Below are positions 32,469 through 42,913 of a DNA stretch of 64,000 nucleotides, one piece after another (position 1 is the first letter of the stretch; every line of letters starts with the position of its first letter). This DNA is from Laburnicola sp. R22_1. Lineage: Eukaryota; Ascomycota; Dothideomycetes; Pleosporales; Didymosphaeriaceae. The notes under the pieces are model-generated. The model made no database searches. It had not been told where the DNA came from and saw nothing but the letters and a program-made list of their open reading frames with translations. The DNA lies in contig JACONQ010000014.1 of assembly GCA_014281115.1 (NCBI GenBank), positions 620,001 through 684,000 on the forward strand, in the 5' to 3' direction. The translations under genes and the position numbers were made by a program.

Positions 32469-33314
32469 TGTGGTCTTCCGTGGGAAATAAGAGAGGCTAC
32501 AGGATCCTAAGTGTGACGACCAACATGTTTATCGGTGAGGGGGGCCCAAATCTTTTTTCGGGCGATATGTGGCTCACAATGAGCCGAACTAGAGTTCAAC
32601 ACAACTATACTTCCATCACATGCGACTCTTATACTTTGCCGGTGAGGGGAGCCGTAGCAATATGAAAAGTCCTGATGGAGGCACGTCAGTGGCTCAACCC
32701 ATCTATCTTGTCGGGTTCGCCATCCGGATGACACGGTATTGCCATGCTTGTTTCCAGTTTCCTTCGTCCTCTCTCTTTCGGAAGACTCAGGCTCGCATTG
32801 TAACGCGTATGCCCTGCCGAGTGGTTTTTCAGTCATGTGTGCGACTGCGCACCTGGGCAATCTATCTTCCGCAGAATTGTAGGCATTTTAGACAAATCTG
32901 GCCACCGCTGGAGACTTGCCGACTTCGTGTGTCATCCTATCGCTCGTTTAATAGTCAAGCCGCCCTGCATATCCGATGTTCTGGGGTAAACAACCCTGTC
33001 CAAGCGGACAGCCAGTACGTTTGAGGCTTTGAGCCAAGGCAATACGGCACTTACCGTCCTTGTCTGAATATCACTGAATGACGACTAACCCAAGCGCGGC
33101 GATTTTGCTGAGGAAACCCGAGTCGAATTGCGAGATGGATGCAACGGTGTGGCGCCTCGCACCTAGCAATCACACATGAACACCATTCGCGGAAATTGAG
33201 TAAAGCCGCGTTGCATGGTGGCTCTCTTGACCCGCACGTGTGGGATTGTGTCATTGTGATAGCCAAAGATAATCAAGTTCGGGTACCATGACATTGAACA
33301 TCGGCTAATGTGTA
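32469..33314. promoter_or_regulatory. PKS upstream region
   Basis: These 846 bases lie between the PKS start (32468) and the stop of the upstream O-methyltransferase (33315), both on the minus strand. The PKS promoter must be here. No convincing palindromic regulator site could be assigned by eye, and no gene is seen. Confidence 0.4.
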
Positions 33315-34630
33315 CTACTCCGCCTTCTGTAGGTGCACCTCGACCAAGCCCACAGTGCCCACACTATGTACTTTCGCAATGTGGAAGCGAGCGTCTGCCC
33401 TCTTCAATATGGCATCGAACTCGGCTTCTGAGCGCTGCCTCGAGCTGTAACTCAGCATGAGATGCATATCAATCTGCCGCATCATGCCTTCTTCGAATCG
33501 CGTCCGGGTACCCGTCTCCGGGACAACAGCTTCGTTGATCAACAACGGGGTGCCAGTCTTGCACTTTTCTAGCGCAGGGACGATGGCCTTCAGGATCTTC
33601 TCACAGGATGCATCGTCCCAATTGTGTAGTACTTGACGGAGGAAGTAGACGTCTGCGTCCACTACAGGCTGAGGCTTGAAGAAATCGTGCTGCATAAAAC
33701 TTAGCCGGTCTTCAACGCCAGACAGATCCAGCTTTATTGCGCCATTCAACATTGCCAAATCGTTGTCTTGGACAACCATTTTCAAGTTGGGAAACGCCTG
33801 TCACATAAGTCAGTCGTCCCTCAAGCATATCGTCAGTTTCCTCTCCTGGGAGTACTTACTCTTGCAATCCTCAGACTGACATGGCCGCTTCCACCACCAA
33901 TATCAACTACCCTGGCTTGGCCTAAATCTGCCCACGGAAAGCCACTAAAGAGCCCTTCCATGTGGAGGTCCACCTTCGTGATGCCTGTCATGGCTTTGGC
34001 AAATCTTGTTGCCTTGACGGGATCTTTCATGTAGTATTCCCAAGCACTGCTGCCGTGACGTTTGGTGAAAGGCTCCACTCCCTCCTTCAATGCAGGACCT
34101 GCGACAGATGCGGCTTCTAGCATTTCACTGATCATATAGTGGGCCGCCGCGCTGAGATTCTCATCCTCACTCAAAGCAAGACTAGGTTTCGTGTGCGCAA
34201 AGATGTCCTTCTCAACCTCGCGAAACATACGTTGCGTAGCCATGAAGCGGAGCACTCTCCCAGCGTGGCCGGCATTCAAGCCCGTCTTTTCGGATATTGA
34301 GGCTAGGTCCAACGAGCCGTCCTTTGGAATCGTATTGAAGAGGTCGAAGTCGAACGCTATTTGAAACGCGGCCAAATCGCTACCCTGGCACATGATCTTG
34401 CGGAGATACGTCTTTGGTCCGTTCGCAAGTAGCAACAGGTCGAAGGCTGCATCGTTGAGCTGATTCCGAATTGCATCGTAGGCTTTGTCGCCTTCCGGGA
34501 TTGCAGGCGAGGTAAGGTCGGATGTAGGCGTCCCTTGGTCGGTTTGCTGGAGAAGCTCCACGAGGGCTGAAGATAGGGTTTTGACTTGCTCCGCAAGAGC
34601 GAGTACCTCGTTCTCTGAATTGCTAGCCAT
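33315..34630 (-). CDS. SAM-dependent O-methyltransferase, PKS-linked
   Basis: Two exons (33860-34630 and 33315-33797) across a 62-base intron encode 417 residues. The ATG at 34630 follows no better upstream start. The N-terminal part is the winged-helix dimerisation domain (FDLFNTIPKDGSLDLASISEKTGL, RVLRFMATQRMF). SAM motif I is VVDIGGGSGHVSLRIAR at about 240, ending exactly at the intron. Exon 2 has HDFFKPQPVVDADVYFLR and the catalytic-base segment QVLHNWDD, with His near 315. It then has LLINEAVVPETG and a normal C-terminus. This is the family of fungal polyketide O-methyltransferases related to sterigmatocystin/aflatoxin-type methylases. It lies directly upstream of the PKS on the same strand, so it probably methylates a hydroxyl of the PKS product. 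It is intact, unlike the second O-methyltransferase at 19.1-20.5 kb. Confidence 0.88.
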
Positions 34631-35454
34631 CCCTGGTGGGGATAATGCGTATAAGCTTCAAGATGGTCGTTGTCTTCGCGAGCAATGTACCTTGGATGTC
34701 AATGAGGGCGGACCCTTCGTCGCAGAGGTAAGAGGGTTGTTCAACCAGTGAGATTCGTGGAGCGTTTCACGAGTATGCAGAAAGTAGGTATCTCCCGTGG
34801 TTCCTTCCGCCCGTTTTCGGATGAGGCGTTACGCTAGGGATTCACTAACGGCTTCCCCTCAACCTACCGGACCAAACCTCTGTTGAGGAGGTGTTTGGTG
34901 TGTTCGTCGCCGATGTGGCGCACACAGTCTACACGCATCCGCGAGCTGCGGGTAATCCCAAGGGTCGTTTAATACCTTTTATTCATTCATTCATTCATAT
35001 TAGTTGATAGTCAACCTAACTTTTTACAGATTATAAGACTTAATAGCAAGCACAACTAAGGTTTAATAGCTAAAGTATGTAAAAAAAAAGGACGCGATTA
35101 GGATTAGCTATAGTGGGAAGCTAAAGCATAACGCGATAATTGTAAAGGCCGATCATATGACAGCGAACTATAGGACAGTGACCTCAGAGTCACCAATACC
35201 TTTCGCGCGAGTGTCATGCCCTTTGAAGTTCCGACAGAGCGTACACTATAACGTATCTGTGCAGATCCTGTCTCTGCGCATACAGGGATCATGGAGAGAA
35301 AATGCCGAACCCACGTGCTGATTACACGAAAAATGTTGCAACTGAACGAAGGCGTAAGCGAAGGTCGGCGATGGCAAGCTTTTAAAGAATTCCAGGGCAA
35401 AATTATTGTCGAAGGTATGGCGCCAGCGGCGGAGCTACATTTGCATGAGTCCGT
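34631..35454. other. Transition into the decayed island, 824 bases
   Basis: The first 350 bases are the probable O-methyltransferase promoter. From about 34970 composition becomes AT-rich, with a short attc tandem repeat at 34979-34998. The end of the stretch may contain more of the APN2 pseudogene 5' part, but I could not read it reliably. Confidence 0.4.
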
Positions 35455-37250
35455 GCTCAAGGGCAGCCATTTTCTTCACTGCCCTATCGTGAGCTGCCAG
35501 ATGACGCCAGTATCGGAGGTTATCCCTCTGCCACTCAGGTGGCCGAACTAGGAGTTAACCCTGCATTATTAGATGCCAAATGCTAATATGTAGTTTTGGA
35601 ATTTCTAGCCTTTATAATATTTAGCGTCTATAGCCCTGCGAATACTAATAGTTAATAGGATAACTTCTGCTCTAGTTTTATTAAGGCGCTAGATGTATGT
35701 ATCCGCAACCTTAAAAAATAGGTAAAAGAGTTGTTTTAATAGGAGACCTAAACGTATTGTAAGAGGAAATAGATACAGCTAAGGCTAAAGAAGTAATAAG
35801 AGAAGAAGGTCTAACACGTAAGGAATATCTTAACAGCCTAAATTAGCAAATATTTAACTAAATGCTTAAGAATAGCAAAGTTCCTAGTCTGAGTAACAAG
35901 GGAAAAGAGAAGCCTATACTGTATAATCTTTGCTAAGAATTCTATCTACACTAATAACGTATATTTACACGCTAGGAGAAGAAAATTAACGTGTAACCTA
36001 GCAACTTTAGATCTAGGATAGATTACGTTATCTATAGCATTAAGATAAAAACTTAGTTTGTTAATGCAAATATACAAGAGGGGTTAATAGGTTCTAATTA
36101 TTGTCCTATATATACTATAACAAAGGATAAGATAAACTATTGCAGAGAAGACGTCTATATCCTAGACATTATAAACCTACTAGGGATGTTTAAAGACAGC
36201 ACAAGGCTAAGAGAATTCGACCCTTCACGCTATATTAGGCCTCTCTCCAGGAGACTGCTTCTACAGTTCTCTTAACGACGAAGTATCAAAGACATGTTCA
36301 ACAAGAAATCCAGTTCGTCAGAAGTAAAGCCAGCACCAGCCGCACCATCAACGCCAGTTGAGACTGATGAGACTATAATATCAAACAGCACTTTGGTACC
36401 CGTGGACCATGGTACAGCTCGTGATCGACTCCATCATGAGGGGCCGGCCGATTTGCACATGCTCACGAACAGTGTCCCCGAACGGTCGCCAAACCAGTCT
36501 CATTGCTTTACCCTGATTCACAGCGTTTTTTTAGCACACCTACAGCTTTCTCTCACAGCGTTATACCGTGTACGGAACGTGCGCGAAGTATTCTTCATGA
36601 TAATATCAAACAACTCACAGCTGCCAGCTTCTCAACAGTCGGTGGCAACGGACGCATCTCCCGCCACCCATAAAACTATTAGCCCTCTCACCTCGCCTGA
36701 GAAGTGGCGAGCAGCCGCATCACCCGCCTCCAGGGGACCAGTGAAGCGTATGAAGTCGGGTGCAAGTGCTTCGGGCTCTTAACCTCTTACAAAAGGGCAG
36801 AAGTCGTTAAAAGGCTTCTTTGCACCAAAGCCTCAGCTAATCAATCAGACAAGGTTTCAGAGCCAACACCGCGCGTGTCGAGCACGTTATCAGATGCCGT
36901 CGATCCCTCTACTCCTATTCAGTCGTCCATGTCTGGATCAGAAGCCTTTATAGACCCTGAAGAGTTGATAGCATCATGGACAAAGCTCTTCTCGAAGAAG
37001 CCTGCTCCTTGCTGCGAGGATCATAACAAGCCTTGCATAAGCCTTTCCACAAAAAAGCCTAGCATTAACTATAAGAGGCAATTTTAGATTTGTCCGAGGT
37101 ATCCCGTACTCTACCCCGTGCTAGATTCTAGAAGGTTTCACTAATTACTTCGTGTAGACCCATCGACCCGTCGGGGCAAAAAGAGATGGGGACGCAATGG
37201 CGTTGCGGCACCTTCTTTGGGCAAGCGACTGGAACTCGCAGCAAACATGA
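35455..37250 (+). pseudogene. APN2: APN2-like DNA-(apurinic/apyrimidinic site) lyase, RIP-like decay
   Basis: Translation in shifting frames recovers the middle and C-terminal parts of fungal AP endonuclease 2. In order these are LPYRELPDD and GGYPSATQVAELGVNPALLD (35479 on), VYSPANTNS, RVVLIGDLN, EEIDTAKAKE, FRSRIDYVIYSIK, NIQEGLIGS and LLLQFS. MFNKKSSSSE (36294 on), the PCNA-binding-like QKSLKGFF and the GRF zinc finger remains (WTKLFSKKPAPCCEDHNKPC, then GTQWRCGTFF and WASDWNS) follow. At least a dozen stops occur, mostly TAA/TAG where Gln or Trp is expected, and frameshifts occur near 36780 and 37218. The 35560-36240 part is very AT-rich; the later part is not. In many ascomycetes APN2 sits next to the mating-type locus; no mating-type gene is visible here. 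This is probably a duplicated copy inactivated by RIP. Confidence 0.8.
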
Positions 37251-38995
37251 TGCTCCTAAGCTGAAGATTATTCACCAAATCTAGTCGCAGCCTTGAGAAA
37301 CGAAGGGTATTAAACATGGACGATCAACTACCGCCATTCTATGAAATTATGACTATATTGACATCCGAACAGACCCAGAGTGCGTGGAATTGCGCAGCGA
37401 CACATGCAGGATAAGTCATACTATCCAACGGTCTAGGGACGGCCATGGCAATAGAGTAGCTTGTGCATTGTAATGTAGTGAAGGAAGGTGGTTGGCAGCA
37501 GGATAACCACTTTAGGGGCAGGCATTCAAAGCATCTTGTATGCTTTTTCACACCATAGGGCATATAGTATGGCGAATTGCAGTTCAATTCAAGAAAGTGA
37601 ATTAAGGCAGACATTGTTGTATTCCATGACATGGAAGGTGACTTATCGCTCTCTGAAGCGCAACGATGGGATGATCTAAATGCAAACCTCTTTTGAATCT
37701 AGGATCCCTAACACTCCCACGTTTAGTTCCGGCCTCTCAGATCTTGCCGCTGCTTTTTCCGTCCTCTTTACGCCTTAGCTCCAGAACTGATGGCGTGAAG
37801 GGCCACGTCACAAGGATACCTCGATAGCAGGTAGTGCTTTTTGATCAGCGGACGGCATTACAAATTGCAACAGTTTAGCTAGGCACGGACGGGCTCGAGT
37901 GATGGGTTGGAGTCTGCGACAGAAGGTAAGGAGTAAGAGAATACCGCGGAGATGATTTCAAGATTGGACAATTCTTCGATCGGTACTGCCGACATTATCT
38001 AAGTAATATCTGACCACGTTCTACTCGACTTCCATCAACTACTGTGCATATATTAGAACTGTCCACCATCTAGAATGCGCCAGAAGCTCAAGAGCAATCC
38101 TGATCCCTTCGACATCGACAGCCCCTCGGTGGAATTTGCGAAGGCAGAAACGACCGAATCCGCTTACCGAGCCATTATCCCACGTTCAGACGCCTCCTTC
38201 CGAAACGGCCACGCTGCACAAGGAAGGAGACACGGAAAGTGCGAGAAACGAAGGAAGTAAGAGAGGCAAGGAAGGCATTGACATCTCGCAAGAATGCGAA
38301 GGAGGAGCAAGGCTCTATATCTGCACTATTCAAAAGCCTAACCTTCCCCGCCCGTTTTTTACAGCAAACCCGGCAAAGTTTGTCGCCATTAATGTTCAAT
38401 GATGGTTAACTGAACGCGAAGTTGGTGTTCTAGTTGGGGATGATCACGAAGCATACATACACTTGCCGACAGATGTTGGCAACGCCATAAAAGCGGGTTG
38501 CGCACTGCAAAAAACGACTTTCTCTCTAGTTATGGCTCCCTTTTTGTTTCCTAGGTCTTTACCTATTTTTTTTGTGAACAAAGCTGCATCCCGCAACTAT
38601 ACTATAGCAAAAGAAAATCTAGCTATAAGCTTTTTTTTCTGTGTACTAGCTCTGTGAAATACTATGTGAATACATGTGAAAGCGAACAGTTCATGAGCGC
38701 TCATCCGTCCGGCACCCCGCGATCCCGGCTCCCCACAAGTCTTTACCTAATATTTCGAAGCTACACACCGGCATATCGTGCCGTTAACCAAACAAGTGAT
38801 TCACTTCTCGGTTGGCTTTACGAATTCACTAATGGAAGGACCATGGTATAGCTGCATCTATCCAGCGTGGGTGTGTTGTGATTGCGTGTATCTGCGCGCA
38901 AGCAGAGAACGATTATAATACACTAATTAATTACTTGGGTCGCATTGCAGGAGATAACAAGTTCGTAAGTTTTTCATTCAAACAATGGTATATAG
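37251..38995. other. Gene-poor stretch, about 1.75 kb
   Basis: No protein family is recognised on either strand. Small open frames at 38075-38260 and 38136-38402 overlap in different frames and show no motif. Base composition is mixed, with AT-rich runs at 38560-38640. It is probably old mobile-element debris. Confidence 0.4.
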
Positions 38996-39612
38996 ATGGT
39001 ATTCGAGGGTGGCGTGCCTGCCAAGACTGATAACGGGATGATCCAGCTCGGCGATACTGTTGTGAGCAAGCCTGCGGGTGAACACTCCGATGCAGTGCAG
39101 TACGACCACTGAAAAGCGAGCCAGGTCACGTGTCGGCCCAGTCGACGAGCAATATCAAGAGGATCAACACAAGTATTTGGGACTCCGAAAATACAAACAT
39201 CTAGGCACAGCGAAGGATAATCTCTACAAGGCAGATTACCTACATCTAAAGGCTGGGCCATCCTGTGACGAATGCGGATGCGACCCATCGAAGCGGGTCC
39301 AACAACCGACTGACGATGACGATGATGAATCGTACACTGCTGTCCACAGAGGCGCGATTGCACCTGGGGAGCCTGTAGTCAAAGATGCTGAATTAAGGGA
39401 CAACCTGGCCAAGGCGTACGGGTTTTTGTGTTTTGAGATTGAGGCAGCCGGTGATCTGGTCAACTTCCCTTGCATTTTCATTTTTGGAATCTCCGACTAC
39501 TGCGACTTGCATAAGAATGACCAGTGGCATGGATATGCAGCGGCGGCAGCGGCAGCATATGCTGGATAGCTATTCCTCCATATGCCAGCTGACGAAGTAA
39601 AGTGGTGTATAT
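38996..39612 (+). pseudogene. Purine-nucleoside-phosphorylase-domain (NLR-type) fragment
   Basis: Three frames together spell the end of the nucleoside phosphorylase-like domain that sits at the N-terminus of many fungal NLR proteins. They are GGVPAKTDNGMIQLGDTVV and AGEHSDAVQYDH (38996-39110), INTSI in another frame, and CDECGCDPS, VHRGAIAPGEPVVKDAELRDNLAKAYG, CFEIEAAGDLVNFPC and ISDYCDLHKNDQWHGYAAAA in a third (to 39569). A TAG follows, then LFLHMPADEVK, which should be continuous. Two frame changes, a TGA and a TAG make it a pseudogene. No NACHT or repeat region follows. The Asp in EIEAAG and ISDYCD corresponds to the phosphorylase signature. Confidence 0.7.
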
Positions 39613-40060
39613 TAGCATATTATAGTTAAACAGGTTGCACGTAGCTGAATATATATAGCTATATCGAAGAGCCAGATACGACACCACCTAGAGTACGGAG
39701 AAACGGAGCTGGGACTCTTACATTAAATAAGGAGAAATCGTGTATGCGATGCTGGAGTACCTAAGAAAGCCGCATGGCGACAATAAGTTCATATTGCAGT
39801 CAAGCGACTACGGAGTAGTGTTTTTCATACGCTTTTACGAACTGGCTTATCCCTCTGGTACGATCTATCTCTAGCTATACATCGTTCCGTGCGGAAACTC
39901 ATGTCGCAGGCTTAGGGATCTCTGCATCGTGACATCCTGAAGCATACGGTTTAATAGTGTGTTTCACTGCCCTAGTAGCAAGGGAGTGGTTGGATAACTA
40001 AGAAATGTCTTTCCTTTAGGTCCTAATAGCTCTGCGCGGTTGAGACGCACACACGAAGCG
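39613..40060. other. Intergenic, 448 bases
   Basis: This is AT-rich sequence between the phosphorylase-domain fragment and the HET gene. Nothing was recognised. Confidence 0.4.
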
Positions 40061-42250
40061 TTACTTGAGCCATATTAGCTCTTCATTACGCATATCGGAG
40101 AATCTTGAAAGATATGGTATCCAAGCATCACCGATAAACTTCATCGACCCGTGGTCATCCCTCCCTCGCCGAAGTATTAGGGGCATATGCCAACCCCGAG
40201 CTACGACGATAATATCCCCCTTCTCTGCCCTTGCAGGTCCGAGGACCAGCCTCCCCGCATCGGTAATGCAAAGCCGTCGATTATACGCAAATTGGGGTGG
40301 GATTGCATTCTCGTACCGGGTGTCCATTCCGCCAAGAAGTCCCCAAATACAAAGAGTGATGGCGACGAGTAGCTCATTGATAGCCCAATGGATCCAGTAC
40401 AGCCTAAATGCCCCTATAGCCCCCCTCACCCGTTGAACTCTCGCCCATTTTTGGAACCTTTCAAACATTGCTGACATCTCGCGGGAAGAACACTCAACGT
40501 GCAATGCATGAAACAGCTCCCTCATTCTGGGTGACCTCTTTGGACCTGAATGGCCTTTAAATGCCATGGAAAGCCAACTGGAAAACATCTTGCTTGCCAG
40601 GGGTGCCAGGTGGCCGTACTGCATGAAAGTGCCCGGTCGGGTGAACTTCCGCGGCCTCAGAGTAGGCCCACAAGATTGTATCTTCTCTCTCTGGATAACG
40701 CCAACAATACCGAGCAGGTCGCCGTCGAATTTAATATCGGAGTTGCTATCCATAAAACCTCGTAGTTCTGAGGTATAGAGATTCATTTCGCTATCGGGGG
40801 AAGGGAGAAGTAGGCCTGTCGACGGCCGCTCAAAATCGGGGACCCAAGATTCAGGAGTGACACTCCACTCAGCTGCCGTAGAAGCAAGGGCGAGAGCAAG
40901 GAGCGTATGAGAATCTAGCAACCAAGTGGCGGCCACTTGTCTGAAGAGTGTCTCCGGTGACATGGTGTAGTCCACTGGTAGTGCGACTCCCCCAGAAACG
41001 GGGTCATTCGTAAGTCCGTAGAGAGCGTACACCTTATCCAAAGGATCAGTGGCTTCGGATAGCCGACTTGACTCAATCAGCTTCCACAAATTCAGCTTTT
41101 TACTTCCAGCACCCTTGTTACGCAGCTGGAGAAGCTGTTTAAGTCCAACACCTGTTCCTCCCAGAGCCGGAATTCCGAAAACACCCATGACCATAAGCGA
41201 GTCAAATAGGTAGTGCAACGGGGTTTGGTGTTGACCAAAGTAGAGGGTATGTGAGGGACCGAGAAGAACTTCCTGGATAATCCACATACGATCCCAGTAA
41301 CGATCATTGGCGATGTGGCTGAGCGCGTACCATTTGTTACTTATTAGGTTGGGAAGCCCGAGCGACCGCAAGACATCGTGTGGATTTGCCCTGCTGTGGG
41401 TGACAAAGTTCGGATCGAGATAACGGCCTGGATAAACTACCTGTAATTGGATAGCTCTCATAAGCTGCGCGGTGGTATCGGCATGTTTAAGATGCTCTCC
41501 GAGCCAAATCACAACCCTGCTGCATCCTCGATAGATGTCGGGCATGAGAGGCAACTGCCAGCTTTTCTCCTCTTTATCCGTCTGGTTAATACAAATTGCG
41601 TCCACCCAAATCCTCCGCTTCCTATCGACCCTCCGGAGGCGGTTTAGCGCATTGAAAAGGTTCTTCTTGACTAAGAATGTCTGCTGGTTGCAGATAATTT
41701 GATCTGTTGGCGCATCGGCCGGACTGCCCCATGTGTAAGAGAGCGCCTCGTACTTGTGCGGTTGGTCCAGGTTACAATCTACAAGGGAACAGTCCATCCG
41801 TGCTGTCCCTCTTGGCGATGGGTGAATCTCCAGCAGTCGAATTGTCGGTGAATCCAGAGGTAGTGCTGAATAAGTAAATTCGCTGATCGTGTTGCGTGCT
41901 CTTCGTTTCAGAATCCACGAGCGGAAGTCGATCGTGTCGAGCGCCCTTCTTGTAAGAATCCATGGACATAAGGCTCTGCGGTGAGGAAATTGCAGTGATC
42001 GTAGTCGATATTCATCCGGACACATCAGGTATATATAGAAACTGAGGCATAAAACACCTGCTTCGATTGGCCACGAGCACGCGACAGCGACGGCATATAT
42101 CGTGCAATAGACGAAGGAATAAACGCAGAACATGACAGGAGCTATGATATAGAATGAACACTTGATCATAATAGGACCATGGTCCAGGTCCAAACCTGCA
42201 AGGCGCATTACGGCTAATCCAAGGGCAGAATCAGGGTCCCGTACGGCCAT
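40061..42250 (-). CDS. HET-domain (heterokaryon incompatibility) protein with N-terminal membrane segments
   Basis: From ATG 42250 the frame encodes 729 residues. It is open upstream to a TAG near 42431 without another ATG, so a short upstream exon is possible. The N-terminus has hydrophobic segments (IMIKCSFYIIAPVMFCVYSF, IEAGVLCLSFYIYLM). The HET core follows: YEALSYTWGSP, RRIWVDAICINQTDKEEKSWQLPLM, IYRGCSRVVIWLGE and a DRYWDRMWIIQE segment. A later helix (INELLVAITLCIWGLLGG) may also cross the membrane. The C-terminus (KGDIIVVARGWHMPLIL, KFIGDAWI) is the usual HET tail. HET proteins trigger cell death on fusion with unlike partners. It is the only intact frame in the repeat-rich island. 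Confidence 0.8.
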   Translation of the reverse strand: MAVRDPDSALGLAVMRLAGLDLDHGPIMIKCSFYIIAPVMFCVYSFVYCTIYAVAVACSWPIEAGVLCLSFYIYLMCPDEYRLRSLQFPHRRALCPWILTRRALDTIDFRSWILKRRARNTISEFTYSALPLDSPTIRLLEIHPSPRGTARMDCSLVDCNLDQPHKYEALSYTWGSPADAPTDQIICNQQTFLVKKNLFNALNRLRRVDRKRRIWVDAICINQTDKEEKSWQLPLMPDIYRGCSRVVIWLGEHLKHADTTAQLMRAIQLQVVYPGRYLDPNFVTHSRANPHDVLRSLGLPNLISNKWYALSHIANDRYWDRMWIIQEVLLGPSHTLYFGQHQTPLHYLFDSLMVMGVFGIPALGGTGVGLKQLLQLRNKGAGSKKLNLWKLIESSRLSEATDPLDKVYALYGLTNDPVSGGVALPVDYTMSPETLFRQVAATWLLDSHTLLALALASTAAEWSVTPESWVPDFERPSTGLLLPSPDSEMNLYTSELRGFMDSNSDIKFDGDLLGIVGVIQREKIQSCGPTLRPRKFTRPGTFMQYGHLAPLASKMFSSWLSMAFKGHSGPKRSPRMRELFHALHVECSSREMSAMFERFQKWARVQRVRGAIGAFRLYWIHWAINELLVAITLCIWGLLGGMDTRYENAIPPQFAYNRRLCITDAGRLVLGPARAEKGDIIVVARGWHMPLILRRGRDDHGSMKFIGDAWIPYLSRFSDMRNEELIWLK

Positions 42251-42913
42251 TCCACGCTGGAATGCACCTTGGGCTTCAGCATCTTGCCCCCAAGCCTTTA
42301 TCAATTCCGCAGCTGAATCAGGAGGTCTCCATTTAGGTCTCCACTGCAACAGTGAAGACGGCGAGGTATACCGGTGGTATGTTGCCGCGAATAGCGATTT
42401 AGCAAAGCGCTCAAACGCTTGCTTATCCAGCTACACTAGGTCAGGATTGTCGTGGAATTACGCGAGGAAGTAGGGTTCACCGTAGAGTAACAGATAAAGG
42501 CGATCCAGGTGGCTAGCGCAACTCCTACAATAGCATGGATGAGCATAATCGCGCTCATCCGCGGAGGCATTCTGTTCCACATTGTAGATTTCCGTGTAGA
42601 GATTTGCCGCATAGAGATGACACATGGAGTTCAGCGGCTCTAGATATATTAATATTGAAGATCTTCGTTGTGTGGAGATTCTAACCAAGGTCGAGTCCGC
42701 ACCATACACAGAGAGGAGTAAAACAGGAGGCACTATAACCCAGTACCTAGCACACAGTGAGATATATTAATATATCTAGAGCCGCTGAACGAGAGCATGA
42801 AGGCGTCGCGTTCTCTATTGGAAAGATATAATTAGAAAAGTTCTGCCCCTGAGCTGAGCTGAGCCAAGCGCCAGTCACATTGTGGCTGCACTTCCCGTGC
42901 GCCACAGGCGCTA
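42251..42913. other. HET upstream region with inverted-repeat element
   Basis: This contains the in-frame upstream extension of the HET gene (to about 42430) and the 162-base inverted-repeat element listed separately. A 91-codon minus-strand frame (42458-42733) crosses one arm of that element and shows no family, so I do not call it. Confidence 0.4.
42629..42790. mobile_element. 162-base element with perfect 27-base inverted ends
   Basis: The arms are exact inverted copies: 42629-42655 (starting gttcagcggctctagat) and 42764-42790. They are separated by 108 unrelated bases. No clear target duplication is seen. Size and ends fit a small MITE or a foldback hairpin. Confidence 0.55.

Noticed and set aside
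35291..35551. 86-codon plus-strand frame as a separate gene
   Set aside because: Its second half overlaps, in another frame, the readable APN2 pseudogene sequence, so the frame is incidental.
42458..42733. 91-codon minus-strand frame as a first exon of the HET gene
   Set aside because: No donor/acceptor pair joins it to the HET frame in phase, and it overlaps an inverted-repeat arm.
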